A stretch of DNA of 64,000 nt from Chitinophaga sp. GbtcB8 (lineage in GTDB: Bacteria; Bacteroidota; Bacteroidia; Chitinophagales; Chitinophagaceae), in NCBI RefSeq assembly GCF_019091455.1, contig NZ_JAGXJN010000030.1, positions 1 through 64,000 on the forward strand. Direction: 5' to 3'. Under the pieces are notes generated by a model, which had not been told where the DNA came from, made no database searches, and saw only the letters and a list, made by a program, of their open reading frames with translations. Numbering within the stretch: the first letter of the stretch is position 1; each line of letters begins with the position of its first letter. Of this stretch, positions 49,744-58,019 are shown piece by piece. The position numbers and the translations under genes are program-made.

Positions 49744-49832
49744 TTTAAAAATTAAATCGGTAAAAGCGGGGGAAAATACCGGTGAACAGCCGGGGACCAA
49801 TCCGAAGACTATAAGGATCAATCTCTTAATAA

Positions 49833-49895
49833 AAACCGGCTCCGCCTGAAGCTACGGCCAATATTTCGGCAGTAACTTCAGGCGAAGCCTGGTTT
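49833..49895 (-). terminator. Hairpin after the two-repeat lipoprotein gene
   Basis: AAACCGGCT.CGCCTGAAG at 49833-49851 pairs with CTTCAGGCG.AGCC.GGTTT at 49876-49895, with small mismatches and a 24-base loop. In the minus direction the structure ends in TTTTTATT. It lies 33 bp after the lipoprotein stop. Confidence 0.65.
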
Positions 49896-49927
49896 GTCCT
49901 TGTTTCCCTATAAATCCTAGTTGAAGA

Positions 49928-50779
49928 CTATTGTTGCGCTACCAGGGTAGCCAGGTTCAGGATAGGCCATACACCGGGTTGGGGTACGCTTACTCCTTTG
50001 GTATTTCCTTTGGTCATGGCATCCGGACCAAAGTAGTATACCGGCCAGCCTTTGTATGACAGCTGCACACGGTTAAATACATGCACGGTATCAAAATCTG
50101 TTTTGGCAAGGCTGGAAGGTATGCCCTTAATTATGCTTACTTCGTAAACAGGCCAGGTAGGATTGTTAGAGAAATCCGCTTTGGTGTAATTGTTCTTTTT
50201 GAATTTATCAGGCGTAAAAGCGTACAGTGTTCTGCCATAATCATCTGTCAGGAACTGTGTTACAGCCTTACCCGGAACATAGGTACCGGTGTATTCCACC
50301 CCATCATTACCTACCAGCTGTTTGTTGGCTAACATTACGGTATAGTCAGGTTTGGCTACATACCATACTTTGTTAAAATTCTCTCCTTTTGTATCACCTG
50401 CAGCAGCGTCGCTGGCATAGTAGTACAAAGGCCAGCCTTTATAGGTGGTTTGTTTGGCGCCGTCTCCGCGGGTGATAGTTGCAAAATCTGCTGCGTGCAG
50501 GCTGGTATCGCCCAGGGTAGGATTAGCGCTGTAAAACACCGGCCATACTGCTAAGCAGCCACCCGTACAGGCAGAGGTGCCCGGCGTTGCATCCATAGAA
50601 AAGAAGTACAGCGTTTTTCCTGATTTATCTGTTATTACTTTACCAAGGGTAGCGTTATTGGTGATCTGTATATCCGCTTTGGGGGTATTGTCCGGTGGAT
50701 TGTTATCATCTTTACTACATGCAACTATTGCACTCATAGCAGCAGCTAATACAAAAAAGGTTGTTGTCTTGAATCTCAT
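49928..50779 (-). CDS. Lipoprotein with two secreted-repeat (Lipoprotein_15/PF03640-like) segments
   Basis: The 283-residue protein has a lipobox ending at Cys21 (SAIVAC). Repeats of the family sold as a secreted repeat of unknown function appear twice: GKTLYFFSMDATPGTSACTGGCLAVWPVF with WPLYYYASDAAAGDTKGE, and GRTLYAFTPDKFKKNN with WPVYYFGPDAMTKGNTKG. Members often coincide with electron-transfer or redox stress genes, but no function is established. The CTGGC pair in the first repeat is absent from the second. It is a single-gene unit. Confidence 0.88.
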   Translation of the reverse strand: MRFKTTTFFVLAAAMSAIVACSKDDNNPPDNTPKADIQITNNATLGKVITDKSGKTLYFFSMDATPGTSACTGGCLAVWPVFYSANPTLGDTSLHAADFATITRGDGAKQTTYKGWPLYYYASDAAAGDTKGENFNKVWYVAKPDYTVMLANKQLVGNDGVEYTGTYVPGKAVTQFLTDDYGRTLYAFTPDKFKKNNYTKADFSNNPTWPVYEVSIIKGIPSSLAKTDFDTVHVFNRVQLSYKGWPVYYFGPDAMTKGNTKGVSVPQPGVWPILNLATLVAQQ

Positions 50780-51163
50780 AAAATGTTTAATTGTGTAATG
50801 GATAATCGGTAAACGAATTAAAGTTTGAAGTGCACTCAGGATATTAATACGGCAACTTGCAGATAAGGTTGCTTAGACGATAAAATTTTTTGATGGGTGC
50901 CTGGAAATGGGCCTTATTACTGCATCCATACATAAACCACGCGCGCGTTATATATAGTGCGGAATAGATGCAGGGGTTACTATCTGATAAAATAGTAAGG
51001 AATTAAATAGTAAGGAAACCGAACTAATTAGCAGTTAGCTGTTGGAATGTGCGGAGAGTATAGTGCAAAAAAAACGGCCGGTACACCCGGCCGCTTATCA
51101 GCAAATTAAATAGTAAGGACATTAAAGCAAAACACCAATCAGCTAACGGCTAAAAGCTAATAG
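50780..51163. other. Intergenic region with terminator and AAATAGTAAGGA repeats
   Basis: These 384 bases lie between the lipoprotein start and the BASS transporter stop. Besides the terminator at 51067-51094, AAATAGTAAGGA occurs at 50990, 51005 and 51108. An AGCTAACGGCTAAAAGCTA-type stretch lies near 51140-51165. No gene was seen. Confidence 0.6.
51067..51094 (-). terminator. Strong intrinsic terminator of the catabolic SusCD operon
   Basis: On the minus strand CGGCCGGG and CCGGCCG arms (51075-51093) enclose a short loop and are followed by eight T (51067-51074). It lies 70 bp beyond the BASS transporter stop and marks the end of the long operon that starts at the sigma gene. Confidence 0.9.
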
Positions 51164-52291
51164 CTAGAACGCAGCTGCCTGCTCCGCCACGGGCGTGGTC
51201 GCTTCCTCATCTTCCGGCGGGCGGCGGTGCCACCAGGAAGCCAGCAGGGAGCCGGTAATATTCATCACCGGGCCAAAGATGGCCGGCGCCAGGCCAACGG
51301 TTGCAATACGGCCCATTTCTTTTGCAATGGCCGATGCCAGGCCGCCGTTCTGCATACCTACCTCTATGGCAATGGTACGGCAGTCCTGCTCTTTCATACG
51401 TATTAAACGGCAAAACCAGTAACCCAGCGTATAACCGGAAAGGTTATGCACCAAACCTGCTATTACCAACAAAGGGCCTACTGTTAACAAACTCTCACGG
51501 CCATGCGCTGTAATGATCACAATAATAAATGCAATAGCTGCCATGGAAAGCTTGGGCATCAGCTTATCCAGCCAGCCTATTTTTCCACTCAGGAAATGAT
51601 TAAAGATCAAACCGCCGGCTACAGGGATCAATACCATTTTGGCAATATCCCACATCATTTTCTGTACGCTTATTTCAATATAATTACCAGCCAGCCATTG
51701 CATGAGCAAAGGCGTTATAAACGGCGCCAGCAGCGTAGATACAGCGGTAAGCGTAACAGATAATGCCAGGTTGGCCTTAGCCAGGTAAGAGATCACGTTA
51801 GAGGCCATACCGCAGGGTGCAGAACCAATCAGGATAACACCGGCGGCTATTTCCGGCGGAAAGTGCAGCGTGGTGGCCAGCAGTAAACCTACCAGCGGCA
51901 TAATGGTAAAATGGCAGGTAATACCTACAAACACACCGGCCGGCATTTTTACCACACCATAAAAATCGCGCAGGCTCATAGAAGTACCCATACCAAACAT
52001 AATGATCTGTATAAGTGGTGTTATAAGTTTGGAAAGATCGTATCCCTGCGGATTAATAAAAGGCTGCGGGTAATAAAGCGCTGCTGTAACAGCAGCAAAG
52101 ATCATCAGCGTGTATACGTAACCTTTAGTATCCGCCTGCCGGTTGCATAATAAGCCCAGCACCATCCAGAAGGCTATCATAAACGGCCCTGCTTCATCCA
52201 TCTCCCCCATGGTAAATAACACCACATTGGTAACCAGCAGCAGGAAAGCAGTGATGCCAAGGAACAGGCCGGGTTTGTTTGTGAATAACAT
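51164..52291 (-). CDS. Bile acid:sodium symporter (BASS) family transporter
   Basis: The 375-residue protein has about ten predicted membrane helices. Family motifs are IIMFGMGTSMSLRDFYGVV (about 90-110), ILIGSAPCGMASNVISYLAKANLALSVTLTAVSTLLAPFITP (about 155-195, the crossover helix) and IAIEVGMQNGGLASAIA. BASS proteins carry organic anions with sodium, including bile acids and, in plants, pyruvate. Being last in an operon of exported catabolic enzymes, it probably brings the carboxylate product into the cytoplasm. It starts 19 bp after the RraA-like gene. Confidence 0.92.
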   Translation of the reverse strand: MLFTNKPGLFLGITAFLLLVTNVVLFTMGEMDEAGPFMIAFWMVLGLLCNRQADTKGYVYTLMIFAAVTAALYYPQPFINPQGYDLSKLITPLIQIIMFGMGTSMSLRDFYGVVKMPAGVFVGITCHFTIMPLVGLLLATTLHFPPEIAAGVILIGSAPCGMASNVISYLAKANLALSVTLTAVSTLLAPFITPLLMQWLAGNYIEISVQKMMWDIAKMVLIPVAGGLIFNHFLSGKIGWLDKLMPKLSMAAIAFIIVIITAHGRESLLTVGPLLVIAGLVHNLSGYTLGYWFCRLIRMKEQDCRTIAIEVGMQNGGLASAIAKEMGRIATVGLAPAIFGPVMNITGSLLASWWHRRPPEDEEATTPVAEQAAAF

Positions 52292-52310
52292 TTTGTATCA
52301 GTTTAAAAGC

Positions 52311-53246
52311 TTACCAGGTTCTTCCCTGCAAATATTGATCAAGCGTGGTGCGGTTCAGCTGTATAGGACCCGGGTGCTGCTGCAGCCATAACAGGAATTC
52401 TTCTTTTATTTTATCCGTCCACTGGTTATCAATTTCACCGGGGGTATACTTGCCGGACTTTAACATGGCATGGCCAAATTCATCTTTCATGCCAATAAAA
52501 ATGGCGGTGTTGATCACCTTTTCCGCCATATGGGCGGGTATGAATAAAATACCCTCACGCTGCGCCAGCACCAGGTCGCCGGGCAAAACAACGGCCTTGC
52601 CTATACGAATAGGTGTGTTCAATCCCATCAGCACCTCGTTCTTCAAATAGGAAGGATCCCAGTCGCGCACAAAAGCATTAAAGCCTGGAATGTCCGCCAG
52701 GCCTTCAATATCGCGGGCAGCTCCATCAAACACTACTCCGTTGCCGGTGCGGGCAAAAATGGCATTGCCCAGGTTATCCCCTATCAAAGTACCTTCTGCG
52801 ATCTTGCCAAAACCATCGGCCACATACACATCGCCTTTGGTAAGCTGCTGAATGGGCCAGGAATTGGTATTGCCTTTAAACCCTTTGTTATGGCCCCTGT
52901 CCAGGATGCTCTTTTCCACATCCGGGCGGGAGGGCATAAACTGGGCGGTTACCGCCCTGCCTATAATGGGCGTATCCGGGTGCAGTATTTTCCAGCTGCC
53001 TTCAAACTGGCAGTGGTAACCGTCATTATCCAGTATGGTCCATGCTTCTTCAATACCAATATGCCTGGCTTTCTCCACCAGGCTATCGGGTATTTTCGGC
53101 CGCCCATCGGGAAAACGTTCACCCTTCCAGGCGGCCGTGAGAAAGATGAGCTCTTCTTTGGATATGGTTTGTGCGTGTATAGCAGCCGGCAAATAAACCA
53201 GCAATGCCAGTAATAATGTTAACGGGTATACTATTTTATATTTCAT
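52311..53246 (-). CDS. Exported RraA-like (HMG/CHA aldolase-fold) protein
   Basis: The 311-residue protein has a Sec signal peptide (to about residue 26, IHAQ). The RraA/4-hydroxy-4-methyl-2-oxoglutarate aldolase fold is seen in GDVYVADGFGKIAEGTLIGDNLGNAIFARTGNGVVFDGAARDIEGL (the GDNL and D.A.RD motifs, about 155-200) and AVVLPGDLVLAQREGILFIPAHMAEKV (about 245-270). Members cleave or decarboxylate oxo acids with a divalent metal, although some are RNase E inhibitors. A periplasmic copy within a catabolic operon favours an aldolase role, acting late in the pathway. It has 21 bp spacing to the amidohydrolase. Confidence 0.88.
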   Translation of the reverse strand: MKYKIVYPLTLLLALLVYLPAAIHAQTISKEELIFLTAAWKGERFPDGRPKIPDSLVEKARHIGIEEAWTILDNDGYHCQFEGSWKILHPDTPIIGRAVTAQFMPSRPDVEKSILDRGHNKGFKGNTNSWPIQQLTKGDVYVADGFGKIAEGTLIGDNLGNAIFARTGNGVVFDGAARDIEGLADIPGFNAFVRDWDPSYLKNEVLMGLNTPIRIGKAVVLPGDLVLAQREGILFIPAHMAEKVINTAIFIGMKDEFGHAMLKSGKYTPGEIDNQWTDKIKEEFLLWLQQHPGPIQLNRTTLDQYLQGRTW

Positions 53247-53267
53247 CCTTTATCGGTTTCAGTGGAA

Positions 53268-54569
53268 TTAATTTTCAGCGCCGCTGGCATGCTCATCTAC
53301 TGCTACGGTAGTGGTGTTTGCCTGGTAAGGCACACTGGCCAGTCCATTCAGGTCATACACAATCCTGCCGGCCCGCATGGTCAGCTCACATTCCAGCTTC
53401 TGGTTCCCGTCCATACGGGAGCCGCTGGCATCAATAAAACCAAACTTACCTTTCATCACCTGCAGAATGGCAATATCTGCCACCGCTCCTTTGGAGAGGT
53501 TGCCCAATTCCTCATGCTGAATAGTCTTAGCCGGCTCCCAGGTAGATGCTTTGATAACGCTGCTTACATCCATACCCATGTTCAGGAACTTGGACATCAC
53601 GTTCAGCATATCCTTCATACCGGCATTCATGCTGGTGGCATGAATATCTGTGCTGATGGTGGAGGGATAAAAACCTGCTTTCAGGGCCGGTATGGCCTGT
53701 GAAAAGGAAAAGCTGGAACCGCCGTGGCCCACATCAAAAACAATCCCTTTTTTACGGGCGGCAAGGGCAAAAGGCTGCAGCTGCCCCTGGTCATTTACAA
53801 TAGCCATACGGCTTCTTAATTTGGCATAGGCATGTGTAAAAATATCGCCGGGCCGCAGGTGTGTCATAAACAAAGAGTCCAGCGACAACGCGGGGCGCTG
53901 TTCGCCAAAATCTATCATCACCGGTACCCCGGCCATTTTACCGGCTTCCACGGCCCGGTCTACCGGCGTCCATTCTGCACCTACATAGTGCGCTACTTTA
54001 ATGCCTACCACATACTGTTTATTGTGAAGGATAGTTAACGCCGTCATCTTGGCGTCCATATCGGCCGTATTCTGCTCATACACGCCGCCGCGCATACCTT
54101 CTCCCACAATGTTCAGGAAAGCAAGCACCCGCGTTTGCGAGTGCTGTATGGTTTGTGTTCTGAATTTTTCAAAGCTGCGCCAGCCGGAGCTGCCTGCATC
54201 CACCACAGTGGTAACGCCGCAGCGGAAAGTAAAACCATCCGGCGCCAGGGCCGTATAACCGTTACAGAGATAATGGTTCTCCTCTGTGCCTGCAAAGTTG
54301 TGGGAGTGTATGTCTATTAATCCGGGCGTTACATACATCCCTTCCGCATGGATCACCTTCCTGGCCTGCGCTGTATCAATATCAGCGGCTAGGGCTGCAA
54401 TGGTATCCGCCGTGATGGCAACATCCATAATACGGTCAATATTATTCTTTGGATCGATGACGTGGCCCCCTTTTATCAGCAGGCTGTATTTTTGTGCATG
54501 GGTTACCTGCGCCCGGCATAATACCAGGCATATGATCAGCAGGCTTCCGTTCCTGATCATCCGTTTCAT
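53268..54569 (-). CDS. Exported amidohydrolase/deacetylase-family metallohydrolase
   Basis: The 433-residue protein has a Sec signal peptide (to about residue 25, THAQ). It is an amidohydrolase TIM barrel with metal ligands in GLIDIHSHNF (HxH), VGIKVAHYVG (Lys, likely carbamylated), IFTHAYAK, FDVGHGGSS and ISTDIHATS (final Asp). The sequence resembles the EF_0837 group, often encoded beside a SelA-like PLP enzyme as here. It probably removes an acyl group from nitrogen or opens a cyclic amide in the periplasm, releasing the substrate of the PLP enzyme. The gene follows that enzyme with a 19 bp gap. Confidence 0.9.
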   Translation of the reverse strand: MKRMIRNGSLLIICLVLCRAQVTHAQKYSLLIKGGHVIDPKNNIDRIMDVAITADTIAALAADIDTAQARKVIHAEGMYVTPGLIDIHSHNFAGTEENHYLCNGYTALAPDGFTFRCGVTTVVDAGSSGWRSFEKFRTQTIQHSQTRVLAFLNIVGEGMRGGVYEQNTADMDAKMTALTILHNKQYVVGIKVAHYVGAEWTPVDRAVEAGKMAGVPVMIDFGEQRPALSLDSLFMTHLRPGDIFTHAYAKLRSRMAIVNDQGQLQPFALAARKKGIVFDVGHGGSSFSFSQAIPALKAGFYPSTISTDIHATSMNAGMKDMLNVMSKFLNMGMDVSSVIKASTWEPAKTIQHEELGNLSKGAVADIAILQVMKGKFGFIDASGSRMDGNQKLECELTMRAGRIVYDLNGLASVPYQANTTTVAVDEHASGAEN

Positions 54570-54588
54570 AAGCGTATGTTTTATGAAA

Positions 54589-55818
54589 TTAAGCTCCCTG
54601 TGACAGTACTTCCTTCAGCCTTGCTGCTACTATCTTTTCCTGTCCGGGTACCAGCATCCAGGTGGTAATGCTGATAGCGTATTTATTTCCCGGCTGGCCG
54701 TCTGCTACTTCTATAGATGGATTGCCTTTGCGCAGCCTATCTCGCAGGTCTGCGGCGGTTACCGGTATCTTTTTCTCATCCCAGGATACGTGTAAGGTAG
54801 GAATGTGATTGGCCACTGCCGGTACTTTCACCTCTGTTACCACACCGGGTACGGATTTGGCGGCATTGCCCACCAGCGCTATCTGCTCCTCCCACATCTT
54901 CCATTCTTTGGCGTGGTCTTTTGCCAGGTAGTATTCCAGCGCTACCATCATACCCAGGATCTCTTCTTTATTGATCTTCATACCACGGCCCACGGTATTA
55001 CCACGGGGCGCCATACTTAAGCGGGCGGGTTTAATATATTTTTCAGCGCCTAATAACAAACCGGCGCTTTGCGGGCCGCGAATGCCTTTACCACCTGAAA
55101 AACAAACCATGTCATACCCCATTTTGGTAAACCGCCACAGGTTCTCAACCGGTGGTACATCGGCCGCACAATCTATCATAGCCGGCAGGTTATGCGCTTT
55201 GGCTATTTGTATAAATTCCTCTACCTGTACCTTACCGTCAAAGTTGTTAGCATTTACAAAAAAGAGCATCGCGGTCTGGTCATTGATGGCCTTTTCCAGC
55301 TCTTCCCGGGTATCTACCTGCAACACTTTTACGCCGGTATTTTTTAATGCATGGGCGTAGGGAATATCGTGCGCTTTCAGCATGATCACTTCTGTTTTCA
55401 TGCCGGTGCCTTCCAGGTGCGGAATAGCTGCTGCTTTTTTTTCATCCGGGCCGGTTAATACGCCGGTTAAACCCAGGGTGATGGCGGAAAAGGCGCCGGA
55501 GGTAACCACGGCATATTCACTGTGCACCAGGGATGCAATGCGTTTGCCCACCTTGTCCTGCAGGTCATCCAGCATCACAAAGTCTTTGGAGGCATATTGT
55601 ATGGCGGCCAGCACTTCCGGCAGCATCAAAGAGCCGGTCATGGCGGTATAAGTGCCGGCAGCATTTATAAAGGTGCGTACCCCCAGCTCTTTGAAATAAT
55701 CTTTAGCGGGTGCGGTGCTGGTCACGTCCAGGAAGGGTAATGCTTTGGCGGTACCTGCCAGTCCACCCAATAGGGGGACGGCAGAAAGATTTCGTATTAA
55801 TTTTCTGCGCGTAATCAT
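54589..55818 (-). CDS. Tat-exported SelA/DgaE-like PLP-dependent enzyme
   Basis: The 409-residue protein starts with a twin-arginine signal (MITRRKLIRNLSAVPLLGG). The fold-type I PLP domain shows FINAAGTYTAMTGSLML, AVVTSGAFSAITLGLTGVLTG, the Asp of MIDCAADVPP and the Lys in CFSGGKGIRGPQSAG that should bind PLP. Its closest relatives by pattern are the SelA-like ammonia-lyases acting on D-glucosaminate-6-phosphate (DgaE). Tat export would deliver the folded, PLP-loaded enzyme. It probably eliminates ammonia from an amino acid or amino sugar acid in the periplasm. It is flanked by RidA and amidohydrolase genes. Confidence 0.88.
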   Translation of the reverse strand: MITRRKLIRNLSAVPLLGGLAGTAKALPFLDVTSTAPAKDYFKELGVRTFINAAGTYTAMTGSLMLPEVLAAIQYASKDFVMLDDLQDKVGKRIASLVHSEYAVVTSGAFSAITLGLTGVLTGPDEKKAAAIPHLEGTGMKTEVIMLKAHDIPYAHALKNTGVKVLQVDTREELEKAINDQTAMLFFVNANNFDGKVQVEEFIQIAKAHNLPAMIDCAADVPPVENLWRFTKMGYDMVCFSGGKGIRGPQSAGLLLGAEKYIKPARLSMAPRGNTVGRGMKINKEEILGMMVALEYYLAKDHAKEWKMWEEQIALVGNAAKSVPGVVTEVKVPAVANHIPTLHVSWDEKKIPVTAADLRDRLRKGNPSIEVADGQPGNKYAISITTWMLVPGQEKIVAARLKEVLSQGA

Positions 55819-55862
55819 AAAAGGATTTTGAAAAAAGGAAAAAAGAGAAGTATATAGAAGCA

Positions 55863-55935
55863 GGAGGCAGGATGCATTCCGTATGAATTCCAGGCACTCA
55901 AAATGCGGGCATCTTACTTTTTACATCCTGCTTCC
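55863..55935 (-). repeat. Inverted repeat between RidA and PLP enzyme genes
   Basis: GGAGGCAGGATG at 55863-55874 pairs with CATCCTGCTTCC at 55924-55935 with one mismatch, enclosing an inner GCATT/AATGC repeat. It fills the only large gap (124 bp) in the operon and has no T-run. It may stabilise or process the transcript. Confidence 0.55.
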
Positions 55936-55942
55936 TTCTTCG

Positions 55943-56410
55943 TTATTGTGCTGCTATGCAATCCATCTCTACCAGCGAATCTCCCGGCACGCCGCCATAC
56001 ACGGCAACGGTTGTACGTACCGGCGGGTTAGCGCCAAAACGGCCGCGGAACACCTCGTTCATGGCTTTATAATCGTTCAGGTCGTGCAGGAACACACTTA
56101 CCTTTAATACTTTGTCCATAGAAGTGCCGGCCTTTTTCAGCTGGGCTTCCATTTCTTTGAGTACATGGTCCGTATGCGCTTTAATATCGCCTTCAAAGTG
56201 GGCGCCTATGCCGGCCAGGAATACCAGCCCGTTATGTTTGGTAACGCTGGAGAACAAGGGTATTTCCTGGTCGTACACCACGCCATTTACTATTTTCTCT
56301 GTATTGCTGCGGGTAACGGTGCCGGCTGCTTTGGCTACGGCATTTAAACCGGCTATGCCTGCCACGGAAGCAAAAAGTTTCTTGAGTACGTTTCTTCTTT
56401 CGTTTATCAT
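55943..56410 (-). CDS. Exported RidA/YjgF-family enamine/imine deaminase
   Basis: The 155-residue protein has a twin-arginine-like signal (NERRNVLKKLFASVAGIAGL), which cytosolic RidA proteins lack. The core follows: LFSSVTKHNGLVFLAGIGA, HTDHVLKEMEAQLKKAGTSMDKVLKVSVFLHDLNDY and NPPVRTTVAVYGGVPGDSLVEMDCIA, with the Arg of PVRTTV as the expected catalytic residue. RidA hydrolyses enamines and imines released by PLP enzymes, exactly the type of enzyme encoded next. It lies 27 bp after SusD. A periplasmic RidA is unusual and strengthens the idea of an exported pathway. Confidence 0.9.
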   Translation of the reverse strand: MINERRNVLKKLFASVAGIAGLNAVAKAAGTVTRSNTEKIVNGVVYDQEIPLFSSVTKHNGLVFLAGIGAHFEGDIKAHTDHVLKEMEAQLKKAGTSMDKVLKVSVFLHDLNDYKAMNEVFRGRFGANPPVRTTVAVYGGVPGDSLVEMDCIAAQ

Positions 56411-56437
56411 ATCTATATGGATTTTTGAGGTGAGCTC

Positions 56438-57994
56438 CTATTTATCCCACCATACGCGGGTAGTAAAATTATTGGCGCCCTGGCGCTGCACGGCTGTCAG
56501 GAAATTGGCGCTGTTCACACTTTCTTCAGAAGGCGGGTAAATAAGGCGGCGCGGTATAACACCGCCGGTATTATTACCTGGTACATTCACGGGTGTTAAC
56601 ACCGGGTAACCGGTACGGCGCCAGTTAGACCATACTTCCTGCTCATCCAGGAACAGGGCTATCCACATTTGTGTATGGATCTGGTTCATCTTCTGCTCCA
56701 GGGCAGCGCCGCTGTTGAAAGGATGCGCTGCTATATAGGCAGCTATCTTTTCTGTGCTGATAACGCCACCCGCGCCAAACAGGCTCCAGTTGGTCATTCC
56801 AGAGGTAATGCCGGCTGCATAGGCAGCAGCAGCGTCGCCGGAGTACCAGCCGCGGGAAGCAGCTTCTGCCAGCAACAGGTTCACCTCTGCAGCGCTCATT
56901 ACAATGTAAGGTGCAGACTTTTGTAAAATAGTGGCCGGGTTAGGTTCTGAGTACAGGTAAAATGAATCCGGCTTGCCCAGGATGCCATTGGGCATACCTC
57001 TTTGTATGGCCACACTGGTATCTGCCTTCTTATTCACATATACAATAGATAATACCGGCAGGCGCGGGTCATTATTGGTACGCATGAAATCAATAAAGGT
57101 CCTGGCATATTTACCGCCTTCTGTATTCAGGTTACCATCAGCAGCGGCAAAGTTATTGGCCAGCATATCAAAGGAAGCCGGGTTCTGGTTGTAGTTCTGC
57201 GGGCCATCTGCATACTTCATATATGCCCGGTCAGCATCGGTAGTGATCACACCACCGGCTATGGCTTTCTGCACCCAGGTTTGGGCCATGGCAGCATCTC
57301 TTTTGGTTAATCGCATGCCTAAACGCAGCATTAAAGAGTAACCGAGTTTTTTCCACCTTCCCACATTGCCGTTGTAAATGAAATCACCGGCGCCAAAGGT
57401 AGCGCTGCCTTCTACCATGGCGGCAGTGGCTTCATCCAGCTCTTTCAGCATGTCTGCATAAATAGCAGACTGCTGATCATATACGGGTGTAAAATCATTG
57501 TCGGTATATCCCTTTACTGCGGCGGAGTAGGGTACATCGCCAAACAGATCTGTCATGCGGTGCAGAATATATACGCGCCAGATGCGGGAAATAGACAGCT
57601 TGTTCACATTAGCAGCGGCATCCTCACTCAGCGTGTTGATCACCGTTGCAATTTCATTTACTGCACCGGGATAGGTGTTCTCAAAAAAAGCATAAGGATA
57701 GCTACCCTGCTGCCAGTAATACTTATCGCCCAGGCCCGGCACATCCTTATAGGTAGCAAAGTGCTGCATAGCGCCACCGGCACATACCACGCTGGTGGAA
57801 TAATAGGTGGTGGTAGTGGTGCCATACCCGCCGCTGATACCATCCATCAAAGCCTTGCTGAACATATATTCAGGCAGGGCTGAGGGGGAGGCATCGGGGT
57901 TCACGTTCATTTCCTCAAATCCCTTATCACAGGCCTGTAATGCAAACACACCCATTACAGCAACATATATCAGTTTGTTTATTCTCCTTAACAT
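56438..57994 (-). CDS. SusD/RagB-family nutrient-binding lipoprotein (SusD-like 2)
   Basis: The 518-residue lipoprotein has its lipobox at LQAC (Cys22, VFALQACDKGF). It belongs to the branch with EEMNVNPDASPSALPEYMF near the start, SISRIWRVYILHRMTDLFGDVPYS (about 130-153) and YIVMSAAEVNLLLAEAASRGW (about 360-380). It forms the binding lid of the SusC channel encoded 25 bp upstream. The branch is often linked to non-glycan or peptide-like ligands, which would suit the enzymes that follow, but the ligand cannot be read from the sequence. Confidence 0.95.
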   Translation of the reverse strand: MLRRINKLIYVAVMGVFALQACDKGFEEMNVNPDASPSALPEYMFSKALMDGISGGYGTTTTTYYSTSVVCAGGAMQHFATYKDVPGLGDKYYWQQGSYPYAFFENTYPGAVNEIATVINTLSEDAAANVNKLSISRIWRVYILHRMTDLFGDVPYSAAVKGYTDNDFTPVYDQQSAIYADMLKELDEATAAMVEGSATFGAGDFIYNGNVGRWKKLGYSLMLRLGMRLTKRDAAMAQTWVQKAIAGGVITTDADRAYMKYADGPQNYNQNPASFDMLANNFAAADGNLNTEGGKYARTFIDFMRTNNDPRLPVLSIVYVNKKADTSVAIQRGMPNGILGKPDSFYLYSEPNPATILQKSAPYIVMSAAEVNLLLAEAASRGWYSGDAAAAYAAGITSGMTNWSLFGAGGVISTEKIAAYIAAHPFNSGAALEQKMNQIHTQMWIALFLDEQEVWSNWRRTGYPVLTPVNVPGNNTGGVIPRRLIYPPSEESVNSANFLTAVQRQGANNFTTRVWWDK

Positions 57995-58019
57995 ATCTCT
58001 TGGTGTAAAGTGTGAAGAA

